Below, piece by piece: positions 19,049 to 27,891 of a stretch of DNA of 64,000 nt. Every line of letters begins with the position of its first letter. The first letter of the stretch is position 1. The notes below the pieces were generated by a model. That model was not told the origin of the DNA. It was given only the letters and a program-made list of their open reading frames with translations, and did no database searches. The position numbers and the translations under genes are program-made. Source of the stretch: Acidobacteriaceae bacterium (GTDB lineage Bacteria; Acidobacteriota; Terriglobia; Terriglobales; Acidobacteriaceae); assembly GCA_903642235.1 (NCBI GenBank), contig CAHJWL010000004.1, forward strand, positions 62,001 through 126,000. Reading direction: 5' to 3'.

Positions 19049-20596
19049 ATGCCCCGCACCCTGAGCCGCCGCACCCTGCTCCGCAACTCCGCCGCCGTTG
19101 CCGCAGCGACGGGCTTTGCCCATCCTCTGCACCTCTTCGCTCAGAGCGCTCCCGACAGCTCCATCGTCACCGCACCCGTTGGCACCTTCCGGGGCACAAC
19201 TGATCAGGGCGTCCGCGTCTTCCGCGGCGTTCCCTTCGCCGAGCCCCCCGTCGGCAAGCTCCGCTTCCGTCCGCCCGTCGCGCTCAGATCCTCATCAGGC
19301 GTCCACGACGCCACAAAGTTCGCCTCCGAAGCCATGCAGAAAGCTGATACCGATACCGGCACCGCCCGCAGCGAGGATTGTCTCTACCTCAACATCTGGG
19401 CACCCGCCGGCAAAGGCCCCTTCCCGGTCTTTGTCTGGATCCACGGTGGCGGCTATACCGGCGGCAGTGCGTTCGCGCCCATCTTCAATGGAGCCGGCTT
19501 CGCTCAGGCCGGCATTGTTGTCGTCACGCTCGCCTACCGGCTCGGCGTCTTTGGCTTCATGGATCTTGAGCCGCTGCTCGGGGCCAGCTATGCGGATAGC
19601 GCCAACAACGGCACCCGCGACCTCATCACCGCGCTCCATTGGGTGCATGAGAATATCGCCGCCTTCGGCGGAGATCCCACCCAGGTCACAGTCGGCGGCG
19701 AATCCGCCGGTGCCAAGGTCGCCGCCGCTCTTCTGGCCGTTCCGGAGAGCGCCGCGCTCTTCCACTCCGCTATCTCCGAAAGCGGCGGTGGCGAGCGCGT
19801 TCTGACGCACGCCCAGGCCACCGGTGTCGCCGAGAACTTCGCCGCGCTCTGGAAGCAGGCGGCCATCACCCCGCAGGATCTGCTGCTGGCTCCCGCCGCC
19901 GCGCTGATCGACACCCAGGAGACCCTGATCGGCACCTCGGCCCTGCACTTTCCGTTTCGCGGGCAGATCGGCGGAGCTCTGCTTCCATCGCGGCCGGTGG
20001 ACATGATTGCCGCCGGGTCGTCGCGCGGAAAACGGCTGCTGCTCGGGTCGAACCGGGATGAGAGCGCGCTCTTTCTCGGACCTCATCCCAAACCGCCCAT
20101 TAAGGCGTCAGATCTGGGCAATTTAGGGCTGGATAGCGTCAATAGCGTGTTGAAACAGTACGCTTTTGTGTACCCGAACATGCCATCGGACCAGCGGGAG
20201 ATACGCGCGGTGACGGCAGAGGAGTACTGGATCCCGAGCGTTCGGGTAGCCGAGTCTCACGTTCAAAACAAAGGGGATACCTGGATGTACCGGCTCGATT
20301 TCTCAAGCTCCGGCGGCCGCATGGAAGGCGAAGCCTACCACTCTGAAGATCTCGGCTTTGTGTGGGACAAGCTCTCTGCCGCGGAGCGGCAAAATGAACA
20401 AGCGAAAGCACTTGCGGCCCAAATGCACACCGCCTGGATCGCCTTCATTGAGGGCAAGACCCCGTCCGCCGAAGGCCTGCCAGCCTGGCCGCAGTTCGAC
20501 CTGAAAACCCGCTCCACCATGATCCTCGACCGCACCAGCCGCATCGAAAACGATGCGAACGCGGCCGAGCGGGCACTTTGGACGGGCGTAATGTAA
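19049..20596 (+). CDS. Tat-exported type-B carboxylesterase
   Basis: A 515-aa alpha/beta hydrolase of the carboxylesterase/lipase type B family, predicted to hydrolyse ester bonds in the periplasm or outside. An N-terminal twin-arginine motif (SRRTLLRNSAAVAAATG) gives Tat export. The oxyanion-hole region is HGGGYTGGS, the nucleophile Ser is in GGESAGAKV, the acid is probably the Glu of SNRDESALF and the catalytic His is in YHSEDLGFVW. ATG 19049 is chosen because it places the Tat signal at the N terminus, with AAGG just upstream; the frame is open to 18938 through a repeat. The substrate is unknown. The T-rich terminator after the stop closes it. Confidence 0.9.
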   Translation: MPRTLSRRTLLRNSAAVAAATGFAHPLHLFAQSAPDSSIVTAPVGTFRGTTDQGVRVFRGVPFAEPPVGKLRFRPPVALRSSSGVHDATKFASEAMQKADTDTGTARSEDCLYLNIWAPAGKGPFPVFVWIHGGGYTGGSAFAPIFNGAGFAQAGIVVVTLAYRLGVFGFMDLEPLLGASYADSANNGTRDLITALHWVHENIAAFGGDPTQVTVGGESAGAKVAAALLAVPESAALFHSAISESGGGERVLTHAQATGVAENFAALWKQAAITPQDLLLAPAAALIDTQETLIGTSALHFPFRGQIGGALLPSRPVDMIAAGSSRGKRLLLGSNRDESALFLGPHPKPPIKASDLGNLGLDSVNSVLKQYAFVYPNMPSDQREIRAVTAEEYWIPSVRVAESHVQNKGDTWMYRLDFSSSGGRMEGEAYHSEDLGFVWDKLSAAERQNEQAKALAAQMHTAWIAFIEGKTPSAEGLPAWPQFDLKTRSTMILDRTSRIENDANAAERALWTGVM

Positions 20597-20619
20597 GCGC
20601 GCAAAAATGCGCGTTTTTG
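20596..20619 (+). terminator. Terminator of the carboxylesterase gene
   Basis: Stem CGCGCA / TGCGCG with an AAAA loop, extended by flanking wobble pairs, then TTTTT. It overlaps the last base of the stop codon region. Confidence 0.75.
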
Positions 20620-20731
20620 TCGCGTTGCGGCGGGATTTCGCTCAGGTTCAGGTGGTGTTTTGCATCATTTCAGCAGCCTTTGCGAGACCGCATCGACAGA
20701 GAAGCAGACCTCGGTGAGAAGACAACAGAAA

Positions 20732-20765
20732 GAGGAGACCGTCCAGGCGGTCGCCTCTTCTTGTT
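20732..20765. terminator. Hairpin between convergent carboxylesterase and trxB
   Basis: Stem GAGGAGACCG / CGGTCGCCTC (one mismatch) with a 6-nt loop, followed by TTCTTGTTT on the plus strand and by TTTCTGTTG on the minus strand. It could terminate trxB and catch read-through from the other side. Confidence 0.55.
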
Positions 20766-20795
20766 TCTCAAACGTGGTGCAGTCTTCTGCGCGGG

Positions 20796-21761
20796 CTACT
20801 GACCGTGATCTTCCAGGTACTTCTCTACTTCAAGGGCGGCCATGCAGCCGGAGCCGGCGGCGGTGATAGCCTGCCGGTACTTGCGATCCTTGATGTCGCC
20901 GCAGGCAAAGACGCCGGGGATGATCTCACCGTGCAGGGTGGTGTAGACATCGTCTTTGGCGAGAATGTAGCCGTCTTCGTCGAGGTCGAGCAGGCCGGTG
21001 AAGGCCCTGGCATTCGGGATGTGGCCGATGCCGAGGAACATGAAGGACACGGGAAGAACGAACTCCTCGCCGGTGCCGCGGTTCTTGAGGCGAAGACCTT
21101 TGACGTCCTGCTCTTCGACGCCGAGGACCTCTTCAACGGTGGTGTTGGAGAGGAACTCAATATTGGGATGGGCGACGGCGCGCTCGAGCATGATCGGCGA
21201 GGCGCGGAACTTTTCGGTGCGGTTGATGAGGGTGACTTTTTTGGCGAAGCGAGTGAGGAAAAGTGCTTCCTCCATGGCGGAGTCACCGCCGCCGATGACG
21301 GCAATCTCCTTCTCGCGGGTGAAGAAGCCGTCGCAGGTAGCGCAGGATGAGACGCCGTGGCCGATGAGGGCCTGCTCGGAGGGTAGATTGAGCCAGCGGG
21401 CGCTGGCGCCGGAGGCGATGACGAGGGTGCGTGTACGGACGGTGTCTTTGCCGATCTGCACCTTAATGGGTCGCTCGGAGAGATCGATGCCGTCGAGGTG
21501 ACCCATGCGGAGCTCGGCGCCAAAGCGCGTCGCCTGCTTCTTCATGTTCTCGATGAGCTCGGGGCCTTGAATGCCGTCGGGCCAGCCGGGGAAGTTCTCG
21601 ACCAGGGTGGTGATGGAGAGCTGACCACCGGGCTCATGGCCTTCGAGGACCAGGGGCTTGAGATTGGAGCGAGCAGCGTAGATGGCGGCGGTGAGACCAG
21701 CGCAGCCGGAGCCGAGGATGACTATGTCGCGGATCGGAGATTCTGTCAGTGTATCTGGCAT
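20796..21761 (-). CDS. trxB: Thioredoxin-disulfide reductase
   Basis: A 321-aa FAD flavoprotein that uses NADPH to reduce thioredoxin. The FAD motif is GSGCAGLTAAIYAAR (about 17-31), the redox-active CATC pair is at about 138-141 (SSCATCDGFF), the NADPH-binding GGGDSAMEEALFL is at about 157-169 and the C-terminal FAD motif ACGDIKDRKYRQAITAAGSG closes the protein. Length and order match the low-molecular-weight bacterial type. The start is ATG 21761; its ribosome-binding site is weak. It stands alone between two hairpins and an apparently gene-poor gap. Confidence 0.96.
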   Translation of the reverse strand: MPDTLTESPIRDIVILGSGCAGLTAAIYAARSNLKPLVLEGHEPGGQLSITTLVENFPGWPDGIQGPELIENMKKQATRFGAELRMGHLDGIDLSERPIKVQIGKDTVRTRTLVIASGASARWLNLPSEQALIGHGVSSCATCDGFFTREKEIAVIGGGDSAMEEALFLTRFAKKVTLINRTEKFRASPIMLERAVAHPNIEFLSNTTVEEVLGVEEQDVKGLRLKNRGTGEEFVLPVSFMFLGIGHIPNARAFTGLLDLDEDGYILAKDDVYTTLHGEIIPGVFACGDIKDRKYRQAITAAGSGCMAALEVEKYLEDHGQ

Positions 21762-22110
21762 AAGGCTTTAACCAGTGTAAATGCGCGGCCTGGGTGAGCG
21801 ATGCAACGGGGCCAGTGATCCGGCGATCGCTGTGCCCCTGTTGAAATGCGAGAACGCTTCTTCAGGCGCGTGCCCTTGAAGACGCACAGGCTAGAACTTC
21901 TGGAAGTTCACGTCCACGGTGACCATGACAGCGAACTTCAGTGTGAAAAGGAGGGCGGCTGTTCCAACGCCGGTTAATGCGGCGGAGAGGAGACATCTTG
22001 CTCAAGCATCTCTGAACCGATCAGAAGGAGGGCAGTCGGCCAAGCGGATCGCTGTACTTCACCTGAATGGCAGGGTGGAGAAAGTGGCTACATTGCACGC
22101 AGGTGGCAGA
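21762..22110. other. Intergenic region between trxB and the next gene
   Basis: 349 bases. The clearest structure is a 16-bp near-perfect palindrome GAACTTCTGGAAGTTC at 21894-21909 (7-bp arms, TG centre). The plus frame is open from 21919 and could extend the following small gene, but that part is basic and low-complexity. On the minus strand, an open tail encodes a hydrophobic end (LLFTLKFAVMVTVDVNFQKF) stopping at 21891, without a usable start; it may be a gene remnant. Confidence 0.45.
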
Positions 22111-22320
22111 ATGAGGGCTATGGCGAATTTGACGTTGGTGTACGGGATGCGGCTGCTGCCGGCAGACGAGGTGGCGGAGGTTGGGGATGCGCCCTTGAAG
22201 CTAAAGAATGGCAATGAGGCGCGGGTGACAATGCATGTGCTGGAGGGATCGCGGGAGGTCATTGAGGCGCAGTTGAAGCTGAGCCTGGATGCTTTCTTTG
22301 ATTTCTACCCGGAGATCTAG
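22111..22320 (+). CDS. Small hypothetical protein (69 aa)
   Basis: The C-terminal part of an open frame, starting MRAMANLTLVYGMRLLPADE and ending DAFFDFYPEI. It looks like a compact acidic alpha/beta protein without signal or membrane segment. In-frame alternatives are ATG 21919 (133 aa) and ATG 22120; no strong ribosome-binding site distinguishes them. The acidic C-terminal half has normal codon use, unlike the basic upstream extension. No family is recognised. It is not part of an obvious operon. Confidence 0.45.
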   Translation: MRAMANLTLVYGMRLLPADEVAEVGDAPLKLKNGNEARVTMHVLEGSREVIEAQLKLSLDAFFDFYPEI

Positions 22321-22677
22321 CGGCGCATTGCACCGCGTCGCCGTGCTCCTGCGCATAGGGTGAACTTGTGCCGGGTGGCGATGGGTGCTACGTGTATGGG
22401 CGGTGGTGGCTTGCTTTCGGGCGAACTGTCCAGGAGATGTGGGAGTTCTGGGTGAGAAAAGCAGATCCCTACGGGATGACAAGCAAAAAGAACCAGCTTG
22501 AAACGAGCGATGGCGCTCAAGGATGTGTGGGTTACCGTGGCTTCCCTTCAATTTGGGGACCGAGGCGGTGCGTCTTCGGCTGCCGCTCGAAGACGAGACC
22601 TGACGAAAAGCGTGGAAAAAGCGATTTAACTTCTGGCGCGATCTGCCGATAGAGCGGATGTGGCTGGAGGTTTTCGG
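22321..22677. other. Intergenic region with a dispersed repeat
   Basis: 357 bases without a believable gene. It contains repeat copy 3 at 22456-22485 and the ribosome-binding site TGGAGG at 22665-22670 of the following gene. No clear promoter hexamers were seen. Confidence 0.5.
22456..22485 (+). repeat. Dispersed intergenic palindromic repeat, copy 3
   Basis: AAAAGCAGATCCCTACGGGA then TGACAAGC. This is the same core as the copy at 18937 on the other strand: GCAGATCCCTACGGGATGACAA is identical in the two. Confidence 0.7.
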
Positions 22678-23502
22678 ATGCGTCTGGGTCTGCGATTGGG
22701 TTTGAAGGCTGTGGCGGTGCTGGCAGTGGCCGCGCCGTGGGGGATGTGGGGGCAGGTGCAGGCACGGCCGGGCGCGTATGCCGGGGTCGATGCGGCGGGC
22801 AACGCGGTGACGGTCGAGGCGGCGCTGCGGGGGATGTCGGCGCAGGCGGCGGTGATGTTTGTGGGGACGGTGACGGGGGTGCGGCGGGTGGGCGGAGATG
22901 GATTCGCCGCCGCCGCGGGTTTGATGGAGGTGACGTTTGCAGTGGAGCGCGGCCTTCGCGGGGTGGGGGATGGCGAGAGCTACGTGCTGCGGGAGTAGGG
23001 CGGTCTGTGGTCAGGGACGGAGAAGCGCTATGCGGCCGGTAGCCGGCTGCTGATGCTGCTGCATGCGCCGGGAGCGACGGGGTTGAGCTCACCGGTAGGC
23101 GGGTTGGATGGAGCGATTCCGGTGAAGGGAACGAGCCCTCTGATTGCGGCCGAAGATGGCACAACGGCGGCGAATGCGCCGGTAGCAGATCTGCGCTGGC
23201 TGGCAGCCAAGCTGGCCCGGCCGGTGCGATACAGCAGCCGGGCGGCGGGGCAGGTGATGGCTCAGGAGCGATCGGTTCATGCCGCAGCGACGCCTTACCC
23301 GGCTGCAACGCCTCATGCGTTTGCCATGGAACAGACGGCACGGACGGGATCAACGCTGCGCCTGGCGAGTTCGCAGGAGACCACGGCTGAGACAGAGATC
23401 GCAGGGATGCAGGACGTAACGGTGCCGGCAGCCCAGGCCTCCGTGGCGACGGTGCTGCAGATGATGGCGGGATGGCAGAAGGAGACAGTCGATGCGCGCT
23501 AA
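22678..23502 (+). pseudogene. Secreted hypothetical protein gene interrupted by an amber codon
   Basis: An ATG with TGGAGG 7 nt upstream opens a frame with a signal peptide (MRLGLRLGLKAVAVLAVAAP) and a beta-rich domain (MFVGTVTGVRRVGG, LMEVTFAVERGLRGV). The frame hits TAG at 22996-22998 after YVLRE, then continues with no further stop for 168 codons (GGLWSGTEKRYAAGSRLLML, HAPGATGLSSPVGG, DLRWLAAKL) to 23502. Sequence style and codon use are the same on both sides, and TGG (Trp) at the stop would give YVLREWGGLW, so a G-to-A nonsense change is the simplest explanation. Its end overlaps the next gene by 11 nt, so the two were probably translated together. Function unknown. Confidence 0.75.
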
Positions 23503-26500
23503 GAGCCTGAAGATGCTAGTGGTGCGATGTGCGGTGTGGGGTGCAGTGCTGCTGGCGTGTGCGGCGGCCCATGCGGCGGGTCCGCGGTGGGTGAGTGGAC
23601 CGCCGTACTTCTATCCGAGCGGGTTTGCGATTGCGTGGTACACAAATCATCCGCAGTACTTTACAGATCCGGGCGATCTGAGTGCGTCGGTCAACCATGC
23701 GGCGGCGGATGCCATGGTGGCGCGGGCGGCGGCGGTATGGAATGTGCCGACGGCTTCGCTGGTGCTGGCGCAGGGTGGATCGCTTGATGAGCATGTGACG
23801 GGCGCAGAGATTGCGGCGGCTGGATCGACGGCGCCGGTGCTGCCGGCGGATGTGCGGAGCGCGAACTGGCAGGCAAAGAACATCGCGGTGATCTATGACA
23901 CGGACGGATCGGTGATCGACGCACTGCTGGGGGCGGGCGGAAGCGACCCAAGCGGATGCCTGCAGACGGGTGTGGTGGAGAGCGTGGACTCTTTTGGCGT
24001 GCACTCAACGATTCAGCATGCGCTGCTGGTGCTGAACGGACGATGCACCGGACCGGAGCCGGAGAAGCAGCTGCAGATGCAGTACCAGCTGGAGCGGGCG
24101 TTCGGGCGGGTGCTCGGGCTGGGCTGGTCGCAGACGAACGACAACGTCTTTACAAGCACACCGATACCGACGAAGAACGATGCCGCGAACTGGCCGATTA
24201 TGCACCCGATCGACATCATCTGTGGGCCGTATACGTACCAGTGCCTGCCGCAGCCGTTTACGCTGCGCGCGGATGATATCTCGGCGTTGTCGCAACTCTA
24301 TTTTCTTTGGCAGGGACAGGGGTCCGGGCAGGCAGGCAAGCAGGATTCGCTGGCGAATGCCTCTACGCTGGACGGCTATGTGACGTTTCCGAACGGGCAA
24401 GGTATGGAGGGCGTGAACGTGACAGTCCGTCGTCGGCCCTACTTCTCGGCGACGATCGAGGAGTGGCAGACGGTTTCGGCGGTCAGCGGCTTCTCCTTCC
24501 GGCGAGAGACGGGAACGGCGCTGTCCGGGCAGGACGGATCACCGCTCGAGAGCATCGGGACATATGAGGGCTGGCGCGAGGGCTACTGGCTGATGAGCCA
24601 GGTGCCGCTGCCGGTCGCGGATCCGTGGCAGACGGTCGTGATCACGACGGAGCCGGTGAATCCGCTGTACACGGGACCATATGCGCTGTCGACCATGGCA
24701 GCGGGATCGCTGACGATCGCGCCATCGGGATCGGCGATGCAGGTGGAAACAGACATCACGTCGCGGTACTACCAAGTGCGGACCTCCCTGACAGCAAACG
24801 ATGCGGTGAGCGGCTGCGCGGCGGGTGCCGACGGATTTGAGACTGCGCCGGCGACGATGGCGCAGACCGGCTGGTGGAAGGGTGTGCTGTGCGGGTATGC
24901 GCACAGCTCGTGGACCAACGTTGCGGTGAAAGCGAACCGGAGCCTGACGATGGAGGTGACGGCGACGGATGAGACCGGGTCGGCAACGATGGTGAAGGCG
25001 ATGCCGATGGTTGGGGTCTGGCGGTCTACGGATGGGACAGGAATCGCGCCAACAGTGGCGGTGACGCCGGTTGCGTTCAACAGCTTTGGCGTGGGGCTGA
25101 GCACGGTGACGGTGCAGGGTACGGGGTCCGGCGCGGGCAGTTTGCGGGTTGGGATTACGGACCAGCGTGGCGCAGGGCGGCCGGACTTTGCTTACCAGGC
25201 GCGGGTGCTTTATGCGGATACAATTCAGCCGGCGAATGTGGGGGCGAACGGCGGGACGGTGGTGATTACGGGCACGGGCTTTCGCGCGGGCAATGTGGTG
25301 ACGGTGAACGGCGTGGCGGCGACGGTGACCAGTGTGACGGCGAACTCGATTACGGCAGTGGCGCCAAGCCTGCGCTCGCTGGGATCGACGAAGGCGCTGC
25401 TAGCGACGGTGACGGTGCGGGATGTGACGACGAATGGCGTGACGACGATGACGTCGGCGCTGGGCTATGGGTCGGTGCAGGAGCGGCTGCAGGTGGTGAG
25501 CGCACCGGTAGGAACTGTGATGCAGGGCAAGGTGGCGGCGACGGCCTTTGCGGTGCAGGTGCTGTCGGCGGATGGCGTGACGCCGGTGGTGAATGAGACG
25601 GTGACGTTTGCGGTGACGACCGGGTATGCCACGTTTGGCGCGTGCGGCACGGTAAGCTGCGCGGTGAGGACGAATGCGCAGGGTGTGGCGTCGACGACGG
25701 TGACGCCGACGACGCTGGGAACGGTTGCAGTACAGGCGAGTACGAGCCAGCTGTCGGTGCCGGCGAGCTTCGCGGTGGTGGCGGCCCCGGATGTGATGAC
25801 GTTGGTGAGTGCGCCGGCCGGTGTGGCGACAGTGGGAGCTCCGGCCAGCACGGTCTTTGCGGTTCGAGTGATGGCGGGAGACGGCGTGACGGCGCGGCCG
25901 GGGCAGACGGTGACGGTAACTGCGGCTGGCGCGCGGCTCGAGGCATGTGGCGCGGCGACGTGCAGCTTGAAGACGGATGCGACGGGAATGGTGACGACGA
26001 TGGTAACGCCGCTGGTGAGCGGGACGGTTTCGCTGACGGCGACGAGCGCGGCGGGAACGATCTCGGCGGGCTTCCGAGCGGCGGCGGAGACGATGTCACT
26101 CGTGAGTGCGCCGGCGGGTGTGGTGACGGTGCAATCGACTCCGACGACGATCTTCGCGGTGAAGGTAGTGGGTGGGGACGGAGCACCGGTGGCAGGAGAG
26201 GCGGTGGTGCTGAGCGCGATGGGCGGCGGCGTTCACTTCACGGCGTGCGGCGGAAGGACGTGCACGGTGATGACAACGACACAGGGCGTGGCGGCGAGTG
26301 CGGTGACAGTGACCGCGGGCGGCGCGGTGGTGCTCTCGGCGGCGGCGGCGAGCGGATCGGTGACGGCCGGGTTTGCAGCGGGTGTGGAGACGATGCAGGT
26401 GGTGAGTGCGCCGACCGGGCTGGTGACGGTCGGGACGGCGTCGGCGACGAGCTTCGCGGTGCGAGTGCTGGCGGCGGACGGAGTAAGCCCGGTCGTGGGG

Positions 26501-27661
26501 GAGGCCGTGCAGTTCAACACGACGGCGGGATCGGCGATGCTGGGCGGATGCGGCGCGGCAGGATGCACGGTGAAGACGGATGTGCAGGGTGTGGCGCAGG
26601 TGACCGTAACGCCGATGGCGGCGGCCCCGGTAACGGTGGTGGCGAGCTCGGCGGCGGGCAGCGCGATGATGACGGTGACGGGCCAGGCTCTGCCGGATGT
26701 GTTGCAGGTCGTGCAGATGCCGGCGGGCACAGTGTATGCGGGCGACGCGACGGCGACGAGCTTTGCAGTGCGGCTGGTGCTGGCGGATGGAACGACGCCG
26801 GTAGCGGGACAGGCGGTGACGTTCTCGGTGAGTGCGGGCGCGGCGGTGATGGGAGCGTGTGGCGCGGCCAGCTGCACGGTGATAACGGATGCGAGTGGCT
26901 TGGCGAGCACCGCGGTGACACCGATGGCGGCGGGGGCCTTAGTCCTGCAGGCGCAAGCAGCCGGGCTCGCAGGAACCTTGGCGCAGACGACTGCTGTGAC
27001 AGTGCTGGCGCGGCAACGGGCTGTTGCTGCAACGCAGCCAGTGGTGTACCTGGCGGAGGGCATTGCGGCGAAGTGGACGGCGCAGGTGGCGCTCAGTGAT
27101 AACGCGGCAGCAACGGACGGAGTGCCAGTGCTCTGGACGGGCGCGGGAATGAGATTTGCGGCGGGGAGCTCTGCAGCGGTGGGCAGCGTGGCGGGAACGC
27201 TGGTCGAGGTTGACGGATTGGGCGCTGGAGTCCAGGTGCAGGGATCGGCATGTGCGTGGGGCGGCGTCTGCGGAAGCTTTATGGCGAAGGGCGTGAGTGC
27301 GGCGGAGTGGCAGGTGCGGGTCGTAAGCGGAGCAGGCCAGCAGGTGCGTGGCGGAGCGACTCTGCAGCCGGTGGTCTTTCAGGTTACAGATGCGGCAGGG
27401 AACGCAGTCGTGGGAGCGAGCGTGGCGGTCTACCAGGCTTTGACGGCGTGGCAGCAGACGTGCGGCGATCACGGACGATGCCCGGCGGCGGAGGTGCTTG
27501 GGTCTGCAATGACGCGGATGGTCAGTGATGCTGGCGGGCTGGTCACGATAGCAGCTGGTGATGCAGCTGGAGCCGGTCGTGGGCAGGGAGACGTGCTGCA
27601 GATGACGGCATCTGCCGGTACACAAGGGACGGCAACTGTGACTGTGACACGGCTACCCTAA
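23492..27661 (+). CDS. Large secreted protein: degenerate matrixin-like domain, IPT/TIG and five Ig-like (Big_1) repeats
   Basis: A 1389-aa predicted cell-surface or secreted protein. ATG 23492 has AAGGAG 7 nt upstream and a signal peptide (cut near AAHAAG, residue 29). Residues about 30-270 resemble a matrixin-type protease domain but the zinc motif is lost: RAFGRVLGLGW at 202-212 stands where HExxHxxGxxH would be. A carboxypeptidase-regulatory-like strand region follows (about 290-400), an IPT/TIG-like module at about 575-640 (NGGTVVITGTGFRAGNVV), then five tandem repeats of 99-103 aa starting near 665, 769, 868, 968 and 1070. Each has a Cys pair (ACGTVSC, ACGAATC, ACGGRTC, GCGAAGC, ACGAASC) and a TPV-type strand. 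A distinct C-terminal module ends at 1389. It is probably structural or adhesive; no substrate is inferable. Confidence 0.85.
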   Translation: MRAKSLKMLVVRCAVWGAVLLACAAAHAAGPRWVSGPPYFYPSGFAIAWYTNHPQYFTDPGDLSASVNHAAADAMVARAAAVWNVPTASLVLAQGGSLDEHVTGAEIAAAGSTAPVLPADVRSANWQAKNIAVIYDTDGSVIDALLGAGGSDPSGCLQTGVVESVDSFGVHSTIQHALLVLNGRCTGPEPEKQLQMQYQLERAFGRVLGLGWSQTNDNVFTSTPIPTKNDAANWPIMHPIDIICGPYTYQCLPQPFTLRADDISALSQLYFLWQGQGSGQAGKQDSLANASTLDGYVTFPNGQGMEGVNVTVRRRPYFSATIEEWQTVSAVSGFSFRRETGTALSGQDGSPLESIGTYEGWREGYWLMSQVPLPVADPWQTVVITTEPVNPLYTGPYALSTMAAGSLTIAPSGSAMQVETDITSRYYQVRTSLTANDAVSGCAAGADGFETAPATMAQTGWWKGVLCGYAHSSWTNVAVKANRSLTMEVTATDETGSATMVKAMPMVGVWRSTDGTGIAPTVAVTPVAFNSFGVGLSTVTVQGTGSGAGSLRVGITDQRGAGRPDFAYQARVLYADTIQPANVGANGGTVVITGTGFRAGNVVTVNGVAATVTSVTANSITAVAPSLRSLGSTKALLATVTVRDVTTNGVTTMTSALGYGSVQERLQVVSAPVGTVMQGKVAATAFAVQVLSADGVTPVVNETVTFAVTTGYATFGACGTVSCAVRTNAQGVASTTVTPTTLGTVAVQASTSQLSVPASFAVVAAPDVMTLVSAPAGVATVGAPASTVFAVRVMAGDGVTARPGQTVTVTAAGARLEACGAATCSLKTDATGMVTTMVTPLVSGTVSLTATSAAGTISAGFRAAAETMSLVSAPAGVVTVQSTPTTIFAVKVVGGDGAPVAGEAVVLSAMGGGVHFTACGGRTCTVMTTTQGVAASAVTVTAGGAVVLSAAAASGSVTAGFAAGVETMQVVSAPTGLVTVGTASATSFAVRVLAADGVSPVVGEAVQFNTTAGSAMLGGCGAAGCTVKTDVQGVAQVTVTPMAAAPVTVVASSAAGSAMMTVTGQALPDVLQVVQMPAGTVYAGDATATSFAVRLVLADGTTPVAGQAVTFSVSAGAAVMGACGAASCTVITDASGLASTAVTPMAAGALVLQAQAAGLAGTLAQTTAVTVLARQRAVAATQPVVYLAEGIAAKWTAQVALSDNAAATDGVPVLWTGAGMRFAAGSSAAVGSVAGTLVEVDGLGAGVQVQGSACAWGGVCGSFMAKGVSAAEWQVRVVSGAGQQVRGGATLQPVVFQVTDAAGNAVVGASVAVYQALTAWQQTCGDHGRCPAAEVLGSAMTRMVSDAGGLVTIAAGDAAGAGRGQGDVLQMTASAGTQGTATVTVTRLP

Positions 27662-27891
27662 ACAAGTCTGCAACAGAGCGGTCTGCTCGCTTCCAGGACG
27701 TGGCGAAGGCGTGAAAAGCAGGGGAGATGTGGGCGTGTTTCGACAAGGATGCAAGACCCTTGCGACTGGAGAGAAGAGAACCGCGGCGTTGTCGGGAGAT
27801 CAAAGTGCAGCCTTGGATCAGCCTTGAATCCTGGGTCGATCCTTGAAGGTTTTGCATCTGATGAATACGACGCTTGGTGGAGGATTTCTCA

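Noticed and set aside
21891..21990. Minus-strand hydrophobic tail ending LLFTLKFAVMVTVDVNFQKF
   Set aside because: Only about 35 codons between stops and no believable start; possibly a gene remnant but not annotated.
25350..26186. Long minus-strand open frame inside the repeat protein
   Set aside because: Pro/Ser-rich antisense shadow of the high-G+C Ig-like repeats.
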